A stretch of DNA of 64,000 bases from Flavobacterium tructae (GTDB lineage Bacteria > Bacteroidota > Bacteroidia > Flavobacteriales > Flavobacteriaceae), in the NCBI RefSeq assembly GCF_002217475.1, contig NZ_MUHH01000024.1, positions 1 through 64,000 on the forward strand, read 5' to 3'. Position 1 is the stretch's first letter, and each line of letters opens with the position of its first letter. The notes under the pieces are model-generated. The model ran no database searches. It had not been told where the DNA came from and saw only the letters and a program-made list of their open reading frames with translations. Of this stretch, positions 42,695 to 51,700 are shown in pieces. Both the position numbers and the translations under genes were made by a program.

Positions 42695-44062
42695 CTAGAA
42701 TCCGTACTTTCCGGATTTAAAACCAAGCTTAACCAAACCTTGTTTTACTTCGGGAGCATTCATGAATAGTTTCCAAAGCAAACCGGTACGATAATTTTCA
42801 ATCATTACTACTTCAGGTCCCTGGTCAATAGCCAGGTACCGTTTTGCAACCCAATTATTCTGTAGGCTAACCGCATCATAAAACCCTGCCTCTCCAAAAG
42901 TTTCCTTTTTATGATTTTCGTATAAATTTCTAATTACAGCGATTGATTCTTTTGGTGTATAAACAATTGAACTAATGGCTGCTGTTGGAGAGATAACTCC
43001 TTTATCGTTGCTTGGCATGTGAGCATCGTACCCAATAGATCCGTCAGGATTTCTGGAATAAGACGCGGTTAAGCCCCAATAATCGGCTCCGTATCCTTTA
43101 AATTTCCCTGGATTTTCGATACAATATTGGTAATCAATTTTTACCTGATTGACATTCAGATCCCAATAGTTGGCATACTTATCTGTTAGCTGGTTCGGAT
43201 CAAGTCCTACATACGAATAATGTGCCCAGAACAATGGTCCGCCAAATTCATCGGCTCCATTGTGTTTTAGAATTAGAGGAATATTGTATTTGGTTTTAGA
43301 AGAAACTATTCCGCCGCTTCTCGCCCAGCCTTCATGATATGCTTTTGCATCGATCGCGTGTGTTGGTGAAGATGCTGCCATGACATAGGTAATCAAACAT
43401 TCGTTGTAGCCTTCAAGAGCAAAATTCATTTGCCAGTTGTAAGTTGGTGACCAGTGCCAGTACAAAACATTTTTATTATTCGTGTACCATTGCCAGTCTA
43501 CTCCTTTCCAAAGTGCATCGTATTTTTGAGCTACCGCTTTTTCTTTCTCTGAACCGTCTTTTAGATATTCGCGAACGGTAATCATTCCTGCAACCAAAAA
43601 TGATGTTTCGACTAAATCTCCACCATTATCCTTGGTTCCAAAAGGTTTTACTTTTCCTGTATTTCCATCTATCCAGTGCGACCATGCTCCATGAAAACGA
43701 TCCGCTTTGCCTAAAAAATCAGCAATTTTGTTCAGTCTCTCAACTCCTTTTTCTTTCGTTACATATCCTTGTGACATTCCGGAAACAATAGCCATCAATC
43801 CAAAACCAGAACCTCCTGTGGTTACAATATGTGCATCGTTTTCAGGATAAATTCTATCCGGATGGTAACGTTCTCTTGCTAATCCTGAATTTGGCTCAGC
43901 ATAATCCCAAAAATATTTAAACGTCTCTTTTTGAACTACAGCTAAAAGTTCATCATCTGTTAATTTTACAGCAGACGATTCTTCTTTTTCTGTTTGTTTG
44001 CTTTCTTGTCCGTTACAGCTCAAAAAAGTAAAAGCTAATAGTAAAACTGAAATTTTAACCAT
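42695..44062 (-). CDS. GH144-like glucanase lipoprotein (probable endo-beta-1,2-glucanase)
   Basis: A 455-residue lipoprotein (lipobox TFLSC, C16) with an (alpha/alpha)6-barrel 'glucoamylase-like' domain. Motifs: LAVVQKETFKYFWDYAEPNSGLARER, TTGGSGFGLMAI, FHGAWSHWIDGNTGKV and DNGGDLVETSFLVAGM. The spacing of D145, D149 and E152 (D-x3-D-x2-E) matches the acidic residues I recall for the Chitinophaga GH144 endo-beta-1,2-glucanase. GH144 enzymes cut beta-1,2-glucan to sophoro-oligosaccharides. It lies 74 bp after susD, with the stem-loop at 44094-44121 between. Confidence 0.9.
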   Translation of the reverse strand: MVKISVLLLAFTFLSCNGQESKQTEKEESSAVKLTDDELLAVVQKETFKYFWDYAEPNSGLARERYHPDRIYPENDAHIVTTGGSGFGLMAIVSGMSQGYVTKEKGVERLNKIADFLGKADRFHGAWSHWIDGNTGKVKPFGTKDNGGDLVETSFLVAGMITVREYLKDGSEKEKAVAQKYDALWKGVDWQWYTNNKNVLYWHWSPTYNWQMNFALEGYNECLITYVMAASSPTHAIDAKAYHEGWARSGGIVSSKTKYNIPLILKHNGADEFGGPLFWAHYSYVGLDPNQLTDKYANYWDLNVNQVKIDYQYCIENPGKFKGYGADYWGLTASYSRNPDGSIGYDAHMPSNDKGVISPTAAISSIVYTPKESIAVIRNLYENHKKETFGEAGFYDAVSLQNNWVAKRYLAIDQGPEVVMIENYRTGLLWKLFMNAPEVKQGLVKLGFKSGKYGF

Positions 44063-44093
44063 TATATTTTTTTTAATATCAGTGAATAAAAAC

Positions 44094-44121
44094 CACTTCC
44101 TTCAAAAAGGAGAAGGAAGTG
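44094..44121 (-). terminator. Stem-loop between susD-like and GH144-like genes
   Basis: CACTTCCTTC and GAAGGAAGTG (44094-44103, 44112-44121) form a 10-bp perfect stem. On the minus strand it is followed by GGTTTTTAT. It may be an attenuating or mRNA-stabilising hairpin that sets susCD above the enzymes. Confidence 0.65.
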
Positions 44122-44136
44122 ATTTTAAAAGTTTAT

Positions 44137-45600
44137 TTAGTAACCTCCTGGATTTTGTTGTGAAAGTCCACCCGCTTCTCTTAAGAATGTAGTAGGAATT
44201 GGAAATAATTCATGTTTACCAACAACGAATGTTTTTCCGTCGGCAGCCATAGCAGCCTGAGCTTGTCCTGTTCTTACAAGATCAAACCATCTGTCATGTT
44301 CGAAAGCCATTTCTAATCTTCTTTCTTTCCAGATTGCTTTTCTAACATCTGTTTGAGAAGTAAAAGGAGTATCTCCTAAACCTGCTCTTTTACGAATCAT
44401 ATTCACTAAAGGAATTGCTGCTGATGTCTGTCCCAATTCATTCAAAGCTTCCGCCTTCATTAACAATACCTCAGCATATCTTAAATATCTAAGATTGGTA
44501 TCTGTAAATTCCTGATTGTAGAAATCTGAAGAATACGCTTTGTAATTGTACATGGGATTTGCTACAGTAGCCGGTACCGGTCTTCCATCGTATAAAACGG
44601 AACCTCTGAAAATAATCGTTGCAGCTCTTCTTACGTCGCCTGCTTCATAAGCATTTGCTAACCCCTGAGTAGGTGTATTGAAGCCCCAACCCCATCCTCC
44701 TGCACCACGTGGTGCCTGAGAAACAGAGTAGTTTCCAATTCCAAAACCAGGGCTTGAAGTTGAACCAATTCCATTAATTTCAAAAATGGACTCTGGACCA
44801 AATTCTCCAGCTTTTTTATATTGTAGCGCATAATCAGCTACTAAAGAATATCCTGTTACTTTATCACAATTGTCAATTACTTTTTGCCAATTTTTTTGAT
44901 ATAAATTTACTTTTGCTAACAGAGCATAAGCAGAACCTTTAGAAACACGACTTTTGTCTTCTGCCGCGTAAGCTGATTTCTCCGGTAAATTTGTAATGGC
45001 ATCATTCAAATCTTTCTCGATAAATGCGTAAACTTCAGCCGGCGTTTTACGGGTTAATTGCATGATTCTATCCCCTTCTGAACCCGGAATTGGTAAATGA
45101 TCAATAATTGGAACTCCACCGTAACCTTTTACTAAAGTGAAATACATAAAAGCTCTGAAAAATTTAGCTTCTCCTTCTAATCTTACTTTTAAAGCCGGTG
45201 TCACCTTATCTAATTTAGGAAAAATAGCCAAAGCCTGATTACATCTGTTAATTCCCGCATAATGAGCATCCCAGGTAGATTGAAATGAAGGAGTCGAAGC
45301 ATTATAGGTTAAGGCATCAATAATGTCCTTATCTGCTCCGGTATCTCCAGGATCAGAACCTTTATCTGCATCATCAGAAATGATACTTGTAACAGCATTC
45401 CATCCAAAAGAAGACATATCCCATCCTAAAAACTGATTGTAAATTGCGGTTACAAAACCTGAAGCTCCTGCGTCGTTATTAACCAACTCTACATCTGCTG
45501 ACGGAATCGATTCTGTAGGGCTTACATCTAAAAAATCATCTGCGCATCCTGCAAAAAGTAACCCGGACAACACAAACATTGATATATATATTCTTTTCAT
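44137..45600 (-). CDS. SusD-like outer-surface glycan-binding lipoprotein
   Basis: A 487-residue SusD/RagB protein. The lipobox LLFAGC (C19) is followed by ADDFLDVSPTES, the typical SusD N-terminus. The TPR-like core carries RCNQALAIFPKLDKV, EGEAKFFRAFMYFTLVKGYGGVPII and NYKAYSSDFYNQEFTDTNLRYLRYAEVLLMKAEALNELGQ. The C-terminal RKRAGL / WKERRLEMAFEHDRWFDLVRTG motif ends it. It starts 4 bp after the SusC gene, with which it forms the outer-membrane import complex. Specificity is inferred from the neighbouring enzymes. Confidence 0.98.
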   Translation of the reverse strand: MKRIYISMFVLSGLLFAGCADDFLDVSPTESIPSADVELVNNDAGASGFVTAIYNQFLGWDMSSFGWNAVTSIISDDADKGSDPGDTGADKDIIDALTYNASTPSFQSTWDAHYAGINRCNQALAIFPKLDKVTPALKVRLEGEAKFFRAFMYFTLVKGYGGVPIIDHLPIPGSEGDRIMQLTRKTPAEVYAFIEKDLNDAITNLPEKSAYAAEDKSRVSKGSAYALLAKVNLYQKNWQKVIDNCDKVTGYSLVADYALQYKKAGEFGPESIFEINGIGSTSSPGFGIGNYSVSQAPRGAGGWGWGFNTPTQGLANAYEAGDVRRAATIIFRGSVLYDGRPVPATVANPMYNYKAYSSDFYNQEFTDTNLRYLRYAEVLLMKAEALNELGQTSAAIPLVNMIRKRAGLGDTPFTSQTDVRKAIWKERRLEMAFEHDRWFDLVRTGQAQAAMAADGKTFVVGKHELFPIPTTFLREAGGLSQQNPGGY

Positions 45601-45604
45601 GATA

Positions 45605-48600
45605 TTAAAATTTTAAATTAGCACCGATAACAAATGATCTCAATGATGGGTAAGCATCTAACTCAACACCCTGAGTACCTTCAACCAATTTACCATCACT
45701 AACGACGTCAGGAGAGAAACCTGAATACTTTTGAGTAATAAACGGATTAATTGCGTTTACATAAATTCTGCAATAGTTAAAGAACAGATCTTCTTTTAAT
45801 GGCAATTTGTATCCTAAACTAATGTTGTTGATTCTGAAGTAATCTGCTGATTCCAAAAAGAAAGTAGATGCATAAGGAATCTCATTAGAAGGCGCCGGAT
45901 TTGAAGCAGTTGTGTTAGTTGGTGTCCAGAAATTGCGAGCCATAGAAGCTTCTATATTTTCACCACCAAAACGCTGTGCTTTTTTTCCATTGTATACTTT
46001 TGCTCCTCCTGTTCCGTAACCATCAACAGAAAAATCAAAGTTTTTATAATTTACTCCCAGAGTAATTCCATACGTTGAAGTTGGTAAGACTGTTCCAACA
46101 TACTTTTTATCGGTTCTTTCGTTTAATGCTGACTGAACTACTTTATCACCCGCTGCTGTGTAGTATAACATTTTACCATTTGACGCATCAATACCAGCAA
46201 ACTCATACATATAGAAACTTCCTAAAGGTTGTCCAACTGAAGTGTTATCCAATATTTTAGTGTTTTGACCATTTCCTAAACCTCCACCAATAGTCGGAGC
46301 AATTTGGACGTTTTTCAGACTTGTAAGTTCATTTTTATTGTGAGAGTAATTACCCCCTACCCAATAACTTAAATTATCGCTTATTTTATCATCCCAACGC
46401 AAAGCAATTTCATACCCTTTGTTTGATACTTCTCCGATATGTGAATAAGTTGAAATATTGTATCCTGAAGTTGCATAAGGTTTAACATTTAAAATGGTAT
46501 TGGTTGTTTTTTTGTCATACAAATCAAAAGATCCTTTTAATCTGTTAGCAAACAATTCAAAATCAAATCCTCCTGAAAGTTCTTCTACAATTTCCCATGA
46601 TAAATTAGGATCGATCTGTGAATTGATCGTTATTCCTGAGCCGAGACCCGGCACATCAACTCCTGAAGTAAAAACCTGAGTATTTAACGGTATGTTCTGA
46701 TTTCCTAATCTACCCCATGATCCTCTTAATTTTAATAAATTAAGTGTTTCAATATTGCTTAAAAAACTTTCTTTTGATACAATCCAACCTAAACCAACTG
46801 ATGGAAATGTTCCCCAACGTTTGTCTTCAGCAAATTGAGAAGATCCGTCACGTCTTACAGTACCAGTAAGTAAATATCTGTCCATTAATTTGTACTGAAA
46901 ACGAGCAAAATAAGAAGCTAATCTTCTCTGATTCAAAGCTTCATCTTTATAACCTGTTACTGAACTTGCAACATTAATATCTTTTAAAGACCAGTAGTTT
47001 GAATTTGGATTTACATTTTTTCGGTCAATCGTTAATTTTTCTCTGGTTCCTTGTACGTTGGCCTCTATACCGGCAGTAACTTCAACATCATGAATTTCTG
47101 CAAAAACTTTATTATAAGTCAGGTAATTAGATAAATTCCAGTTGAAATACTGATCTCTGCCTCTTGTTAAAGTATTTGTATTTAAACTTTTAGTATCGTA
47201 AGCAGATACTACACGAGTAGGATCTCCTGATAACCAAAGTCCTAAATTATCTACATAATTATATTGTTTGTAGGTAAAGAACTCTCCATTAAACTGAGAG
47301 GTGAATTTTAACGATTTGAAAATATCATAATCCAATTTCAAACCTCCTTGTAAAATAACAGTCTCTTGTCTCTCGTTTGTAAAATCTAACTGAGCCACAG
47401 GATTCGCAACATTATTGAAAGACGCTCCTGTTTCGGCAACTACTCCATTTGAAACAAACGGCACTCCATATTTTCCATTAGGATAACGTACAGGAACAAG
47501 AGGGGATTGTCTGTAAGCATTTGTAAAAGCGCTTAAAGGCATTGGAGTGTTTTTTATCGTACTCACACTCATATTCTGAGTTACTCTAACTTTATCCGAA
47601 ATTTTAAACTCATTATTACTTCGAATCGTAGTTCTACCATAATCAGGTCGGTTCAGAATTCCTTTTTCTTCGTAATTTCCAACACTAAAAAAGTACTTTA
47701 CATTATCTGAAGACCCTGAAATGGCAATATTGTTTTGCGTATAAGATCCTGTTCTTGTAATTTCGTCAAACCAATTGGTATTGTAAGGCTGATTGGCAGA
47801 AAATCTTCCTTGTGGAAAAGCACCACTGTAAGCAATATTACTATAACGAACATATTCGTCGCTATTTGCCATTCTGACCTTTTTCAAAGGAGTTCTGATT
47901 CCGGCAAAGCTTTCTACATCTACCGTAAGTTTTCCTTTTCCGGATTTCGTGGTGATCATAATTACACCATTTGCACCTCTTGTACCATAAATAGCTAAGG
48001 AAGAAGCGTCTTTTAAAATCTCGTACGATGTAATATCATTTGCATTAATGTTATTGATATTCTCCGTTGGCATACCATCTACTACATACAAAGGATTTTT
48101 TCCTCCCAAAGCACTACCAGCTCCTCTAATGATTACAGAAGGTGTACTTCCCGGTGCATCTGAAGCAGATACCTGAACCCCTGCCGCCTTACCTTGTATG
48201 GCCTGAGAAGCATTTAGTACCTTCATTTTTGTAATCTCTTCAGATTTAATAGAGCTTATCGCTGAAGTATTATCAATTTTCTTTCTTGTTCCGTATCCAA
48301 TTACAACCACATCTTTTAATACAGTATCACCTGATTCTTTTAAAGTAATAGTCATTGGTGCGGAAGTTGCTGCCACAGAAACAGGCTCAAAGCCCAACAT
48401 CGAGATCTTTAGTATCTCCCCCACTTTGGCATTTATGGCAAAATTTCCGTCGAAATCAGCATCAGCAGAAACTCTTGAGTTTGAAGCAGCAATAATTGCT
48501 CCGGGAACTCCCATTCCATTACTGTCTACTACTTTTCCTTTAATTGCTTGTCCAGACATATAAGCCGGCAATAGCAAAAGCGCTAAAAAGCTAAAAATAA

Positions 48601-48610
48601 AATTTTTCAT
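45605..48610 (-). CDS. SusC-like TonB-dependent glycan transporter
   Basis: A 1001-residue SusC/RagA receptor. Signal peptide (to about 20), CarboxypepD_reg domain (AIKGKVVDSNGMGVPGAII, to about 95), then the TonB box/link VVVIGYGTRKK and plug (KVLNASQAIQGKAAGVQV, NPLYVVDGMPTENINNINANDI, EILKDASSLAIYGTRGANGVI), then a 22-strand-type barrel ending ANLKF. It is the first gene of the PUL transcription unit, 4 bp before susD, and has candidate operators in its 244-bp upstream gap. Confidence 0.98.
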   Translation of the reverse strand: MKNFIFSFLALLLLPAYMSGQAIKGKVVDSNGMGVPGAIIAASNSRVSADADFDGNFAINAKVGEILKISMLGFEPVSVAATSAPMTITLKESGDTVLKDVVVIGYGTRKKIDNTSAISSIKSEEITKMKVLNASQAIQGKAAGVQVSASDAPGSTPSVIIRGAGSALGGKNPLYVVDGMPTENINNINANDITSYEILKDASSLAIYGTRGANGVIMITTKSGKGKLTVDVESFAGIRTPLKKVRMANSDEYVRYSNIAYSGAFPQGRFSANQPYNTNWFDEITRTGSYTQNNIAISGSSDNVKYFFSVGNYEEKGILNRPDYGRTTIRSNNEFKISDKVRVTQNMSVSTIKNTPMPLSAFTNAYRQSPLVPVRYPNGKYGVPFVSNGVVAETGASFNNVANPVAQLDFTNERQETVILQGGLKLDYDIFKSLKFTSQFNGEFFTYKQYNYVDNLGLWLSGDPTRVVSAYDTKSLNTNTLTRGRDQYFNWNLSNYLTYNKVFAEIHDVEVTAGIEANVQGTREKLTIDRKNVNPNSNYWSLKDINVASSVTGYKDEALNQRRLASYFARFQYKLMDRYLLTGTVRRDGSSQFAEDKRWGTFPSVGLGWIVSKESFLSNIETLNLLKLRGSWGRLGNQNIPLNTQVFTSGVDVPGLGSGITINSQIDPNLSWEIVEELSGGFDFELFANRLKGSFDLYDKKTTNTILNVKPYATSGYNISTYSHIGEVSNKGYEIALRWDDKISDNLSYWVGGNYSHNKNELTSLKNVQIAPTIGGGLGNGQNTKILDNTSVGQPLGSFYMYEFAGIDASNGKMLYYTAAGDKVVQSALNERTDKKYVGTVLPTSTYGITLGVNYKNFDFSVDGYGTGGAKVYNGKKAQRFGGENIEASMARNFWTPTNTTASNPAPSNEIPYASTFFLESADYFRINNISLGYKLPLKEDLFFNYCRIYVNAINPFITQKYSGFSPDVVSDGKLVEGTQGVELDAYPSLRSFVIGANLKF

Positions 48611-48640
48611 ACAGTTCGTAATCGTTTAAGTTAGTAGAGC

Positions 48641-48647
48641 CAAATTA
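48641..48647 (-). promoter_or_regulatory. Possible -7 region of susC
   Basis: On the minus strand TAATTTG lies 30 bp before the susC ATG. It is one base short of the TAnnTTTG consensus, as is common for activator-dependent PUL promoters. Weak evidence. Confidence 0.3.
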
Positions 48648-48666
48648 AACAATTACAACGTTGTAG

Positions 48667-48793
48667 TACATCAAATACCACTACTACATAGCTACATCAT
48701 TATGTTAAAATCAGAATGTAAAAGTTTAAATTTCAACACATTAAATGTTAATTTTATTTTATTAACATAACGTTATGATGTAGTAATGATGTA
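48667..48793. promoter_or_regulatory. Candidate operator cluster between susC and its regulator
   Basis: TACATCAT-type words recur on both strands. On the plus strand they are at 48667-48674 (TACATCAA) and 48693-48700 (TACATCAT). On the minus strand the complementary ATGATGTA is at 48775-48782 and again 11 bp on at 48786-48793. Longer units, CTACATCATTATGTTAA (48692-48708) and its diverged inverted partner (48762-48783), face each other about 54 bp apart. This is the pattern expected of binding sites for the dimeric LuxR-type PUL regulator encoded next door. Confidence 0.55.
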
Positions 48794-48854
48794 TTAGAAT
48801 TATACAATAAAAGAAGTAGAAAAATATAAGATATTTAAAAAAATAATCTCAATC

Positions 48855-51632
48855 TTACAGACTTAATAAAAACTTTGAGAGGTTTTCATCCTGAGTAAGG
48901 CCTAATTTCTTTCTCAAACGATATCTGTGCAATTCTACGCCCCTAAAAGAGATGTTCATCATAGGTGCAATTTCCTTGGAAGAAAGATTCATTTTAAGGT
49001 AAACACACAGTTTTATATCCTTAGGAGTTAAGTTTGGAAACTTTTTAGAAAGATTAATGATAAATTCATTGTGAATCTGATTCAGATTGGTTTCAAAAAT
49101 CTCCCATTCATGTTTGTTCACCTCATTGATTTTAATTGCCTTTTTAATTTCACTCTTCAGTTTATTGAAGTCTTTTTCAGAATTCAAAATGTTCTGAATG
49201 TTATCAATCATTTCACTTTGCTTGGCAATAGACAATGATTTTCCGGCAACTTCTGAGGATTTTGTTTGCAGTTCCAGTTCCAAAATATGTTTTTCATACT
49301 CCTGAACATTCAATTCATTCTCTGCTTTCAATTCCATTTCAAGAATTTCACGCTGATGCTTTAACTCTTCGGCCTGTAATTTCAGTTTTTGCATATAGCG
49401 TAACTTGTTCCACTTGTAATAGAAAAATAAAACCGCTCCCACTACAAGCAGATACAGTAAAATCATCCAGAATGAAAAATACCAGGGTTCTGCCACTTTA
49501 AAATCAAAATCTGCTACCTCTTCGTAACTCGCACCATCATGTTTGTAAACCACTATAGCATGTGAACCACTGCTTAAATTGTTCAATACGATCAGTCCGT
49601 CTGAAATTGGCAGGAAATCGCCGTTTTTATTGATTTTATAAAACAAATTAGGCTTACTTGCTCCGTAAATTCCGGAAATTACATTTATTCTTATCTCAGT
49701 GTTGTATTTGATCTTATCCTCATTTGATATAAGATTTCCATCATTAAAAGCTTCTATCTTTACATTAGCATTTTGCTTGTTTTCATAAGTGAGCTGAAGC
49801 GATATAAAACCATCATCAAGATTGAGTAAATAATGGTTCTGAGTTTTAAAAATCCTCAAATTATCATTGATCAGGGTACCTTTATAATATTTCTCCTGAA
49901 TAATGTTCCAAATGAATTTATTGCCCTTTGCATATATATGGTACAATATTCCATTCTGAAGCACTACAAAATGATCTTCATCAATTGAAACGACATCACT
50001 TATATTCTTAAAATTAGAATTAAACAGCTCATTTTCTTCAAGACTGCCGCTAATCGAATTATAGGTATACCAAACATTATTGATTAGGAAAAGAATTTCA
50101 TTTCTAAATTCAAAAATCTTTACACCAAAATCATTCTTAATTTTACTCTGCTGTGTTATATTTTCAACTTTTTTAGTCTTATAGTTATCATCGTACAATA
50201 CACGATACAATCCGCGGTAATTATCTGCAGCCCAGATTTCATTTTTCTGATTCTGAGCCACATACTTTATAGGTTTTGAAAGATCATTAATAACTTTGTT
50301 CTCAGTAGGTACTGCAATATCATTATAAGCCACAACACCGCTGTAAGTCGATTGAAAATAAGTATTATTGATACTGCTTTTTGTCAAGTTCCATCCTCCG
50401 CTTCTGTTATTGATTTTAACCAATGAACCATTTTCGTAACAAAAAGTTCCATCATTATGACCTATAATATACTTAGTACCAATTTTACTAATATTCCAGG
50501 CCTGCCCCTGTGTATTAGGCAACATATTAAACTTACCGGAAACAAATTCGAAAACTCCGTGATTGGAAGCAATCAGATATCCTTTATCGATAGCTGCGAC
50601 AGAATAAACAGAACCCAGAAGTCCTGAATTATCATAAAAGAAAGAAATCGGAGAGTTGATTTCAACATGCGTAATACCATTATCCAGACCAAGCCATAAA
50701 TCGTTCTCTTTATCGAAACCGATGCTTAATACCGAATTATTCATCAAGACATTATTCCGATTAATATTTTTATAGGTATCCGTTTGAAAGTCGTAGATAA
50801 AAACACCTCTGTTCCCGGTTCCTACTACCAGTTTATTACCTTTAATAAACTTAGCAACATTTATCGTTGCCGATTTTAAAACTTCATTCAACGGATTATT
50901 CCAGGGTCTTAAACCTCCTTTTTCCACAATAAAAATTCCTTTCTTCTGTGTAAAAATAAACGTCTCGTTCTTGTACTTTTCAATAGCGTGAACTACGGTC
51001 TTTTTTAAAACATTCCAACCTTTCGGATTGGCTATTTTTGAACCGTCCATTCGGAAAAGGCCTTTTGCAACTGAAGCAACATAGACATCATTATCCACTA
51101 CAAAGCAATAGGATATTAGAAAAGGGAATTTGATTTTCTTAATGTGTTTTCCATCATAAATAAAAACATCATTGAAAGACTGGAAATAAACGGAACCTTT
51201 AAACTTGAAAATTTTCCAAATCTCTTCATTGTCCTTTTCGTCAAACAAACGCAGTTTTTTAGTGATGGAAACGTAATGCATCTTTCCGCCTTTTCGGTAC
51301 CAGTAACCAAACTCTTTATACGAGCCTGAATAGATCTTATCGCCTTCGATCATGATCGAACGGATGATCGTTTTATTAGGTAATGTATACTTTTCCCAGA
51401 TGACACCGTCATAACGCAATAAATAGTGATTATTGGCAAAATACATGGCATCATCATTACCCTGAACCACATTCCAAATTTGATTGTCACCTTGGTAATC
51501 AGATTTATTATAATTTTCTACGAATGGAAGTAATTCTTGTGCCTGGATTTGAAAAGCAATGAAAAAGAAGAATATAAATTTAGGAAGTATCGATTTCAAA
51601 ATATTCGGTTTTATCTTCAAAGATACTGACAA
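48855..51632 (-). CDS. PUL regulator: periplasmic propeller, triple-tyrosine domain, membrane helix and LuxR-type HTH
   Basis: A 925-residue one-component transmembrane regulator. A signal sequence (to about 33) is followed by a beta-propeller (about 34-630, repeats such as IWAADNYRGLYRV, DLWLGLDNGIT), then a Y_Y_Y/triple-tyrosine domain (about 640-725). One membrane helix lies at about 735-757 (FWMILLYLLVVGAVLFFYY), then a coiled coil (LQAEELKHQREILEMELKAE). The last 60 residues are a LuxR-type HTH (LTPKDIKLCVYLKMNLSSKEI, MMNISFRGVELHRYRLRKKL). It has no kinase or receiver domain. It is encoded directly upstream of susC on the same strand and is very probably the glycan sensor of the PUL. 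Confidence 0.93.
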   Translation of the reverse strand: MSVSLKIKPNILKSILPKFIFFFFIAFQIQAQELLPFVENYNKSDYQGDNQIWNVVQGNDDAMYFANNHYLLRYDGVIWEKYTLPNKTIIRSIMIEGDKIYSGSYKEFGYWYRKGGKMHYVSITKKLRLFDEKDNEEIWKIFKFKGSVYFQSFNDVFIYDGKHIKKIKFPFLISYCFVVDNDVYVASVAKGLFRMDGSKIANPKGWNVLKKTVVHAIEKYKNETFIFTQKKGIFIVEKGGLRPWNNPLNEVLKSATINVAKFIKGNKLVVGTGNRGVFIYDFQTDTYKNINRNNVLMNNSVLSIGFDKENDLWLGLDNGITHVEINSPISFFYDNSGLLGSVYSVAAIDKGYLIASNHGVFEFVSGKFNMLPNTQGQAWNISKIGTKYIIGHNDGTFCYENGSLVKINNRSGGWNLTKSSINNTYFQSTYSGVVAYNDIAVPTENKVINDLSKPIKYVAQNQKNEIWAADNYRGLYRVLYDDNYKTKKVENITQQSKIKNDFGVKIFEFRNEILFLINNVWYTYNSISGSLEENELFNSNFKNISDVVSIDEDHFVVLQNGILYHIYAKGNKFIWNIIQEKYYKGTLINDNLRIFKTQNHYLLNLDDGFISLQLTYENKQNANVKIEAFNDGNLISNEDKIKYNTEIRINVISGIYGASKPNLFYKINKNGDFLPISDGLIVLNNLSSGSHAIVVYKHDGASYEEVADFDFKVAEPWYFSFWMILLYLLVVGAVLFFYYKWNKLRYMQKLKLQAEELKHQREILEMELKAENELNVQEYEKHILELELQTKSSEVAGKSLSIAKQSEMIDNIQNILNSEKDFNKLKSEIKKAIKINEVNKHEWEIFETNLNQIHNEFIINLSKKFPNLTPKDIKLCVYLKMNLSSKEIAPMMNISFRGVELHRYRLRKKLGLTQDENLSKFLLSL

Positions 51633-51650
51633 ATATTGAATCTGATGGCA

Positions 51651-51681
51651 TAAAAAAAGCTCCTCAACAGAGAAGCTTTCC
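51651..51681 (-). terminator. Terminator of ackA
   Basis: AAAGCTCCTC and GAGAAGCTTT (51656-51665, 51670-51679) form a 10-bp stem with one mismatch. A T-run follows on the minus strand, about 20 bp after the ackA stop. Confidence 0.75.
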
Positions 51682-51700
51682 TTATAATATAAAGTCTATT

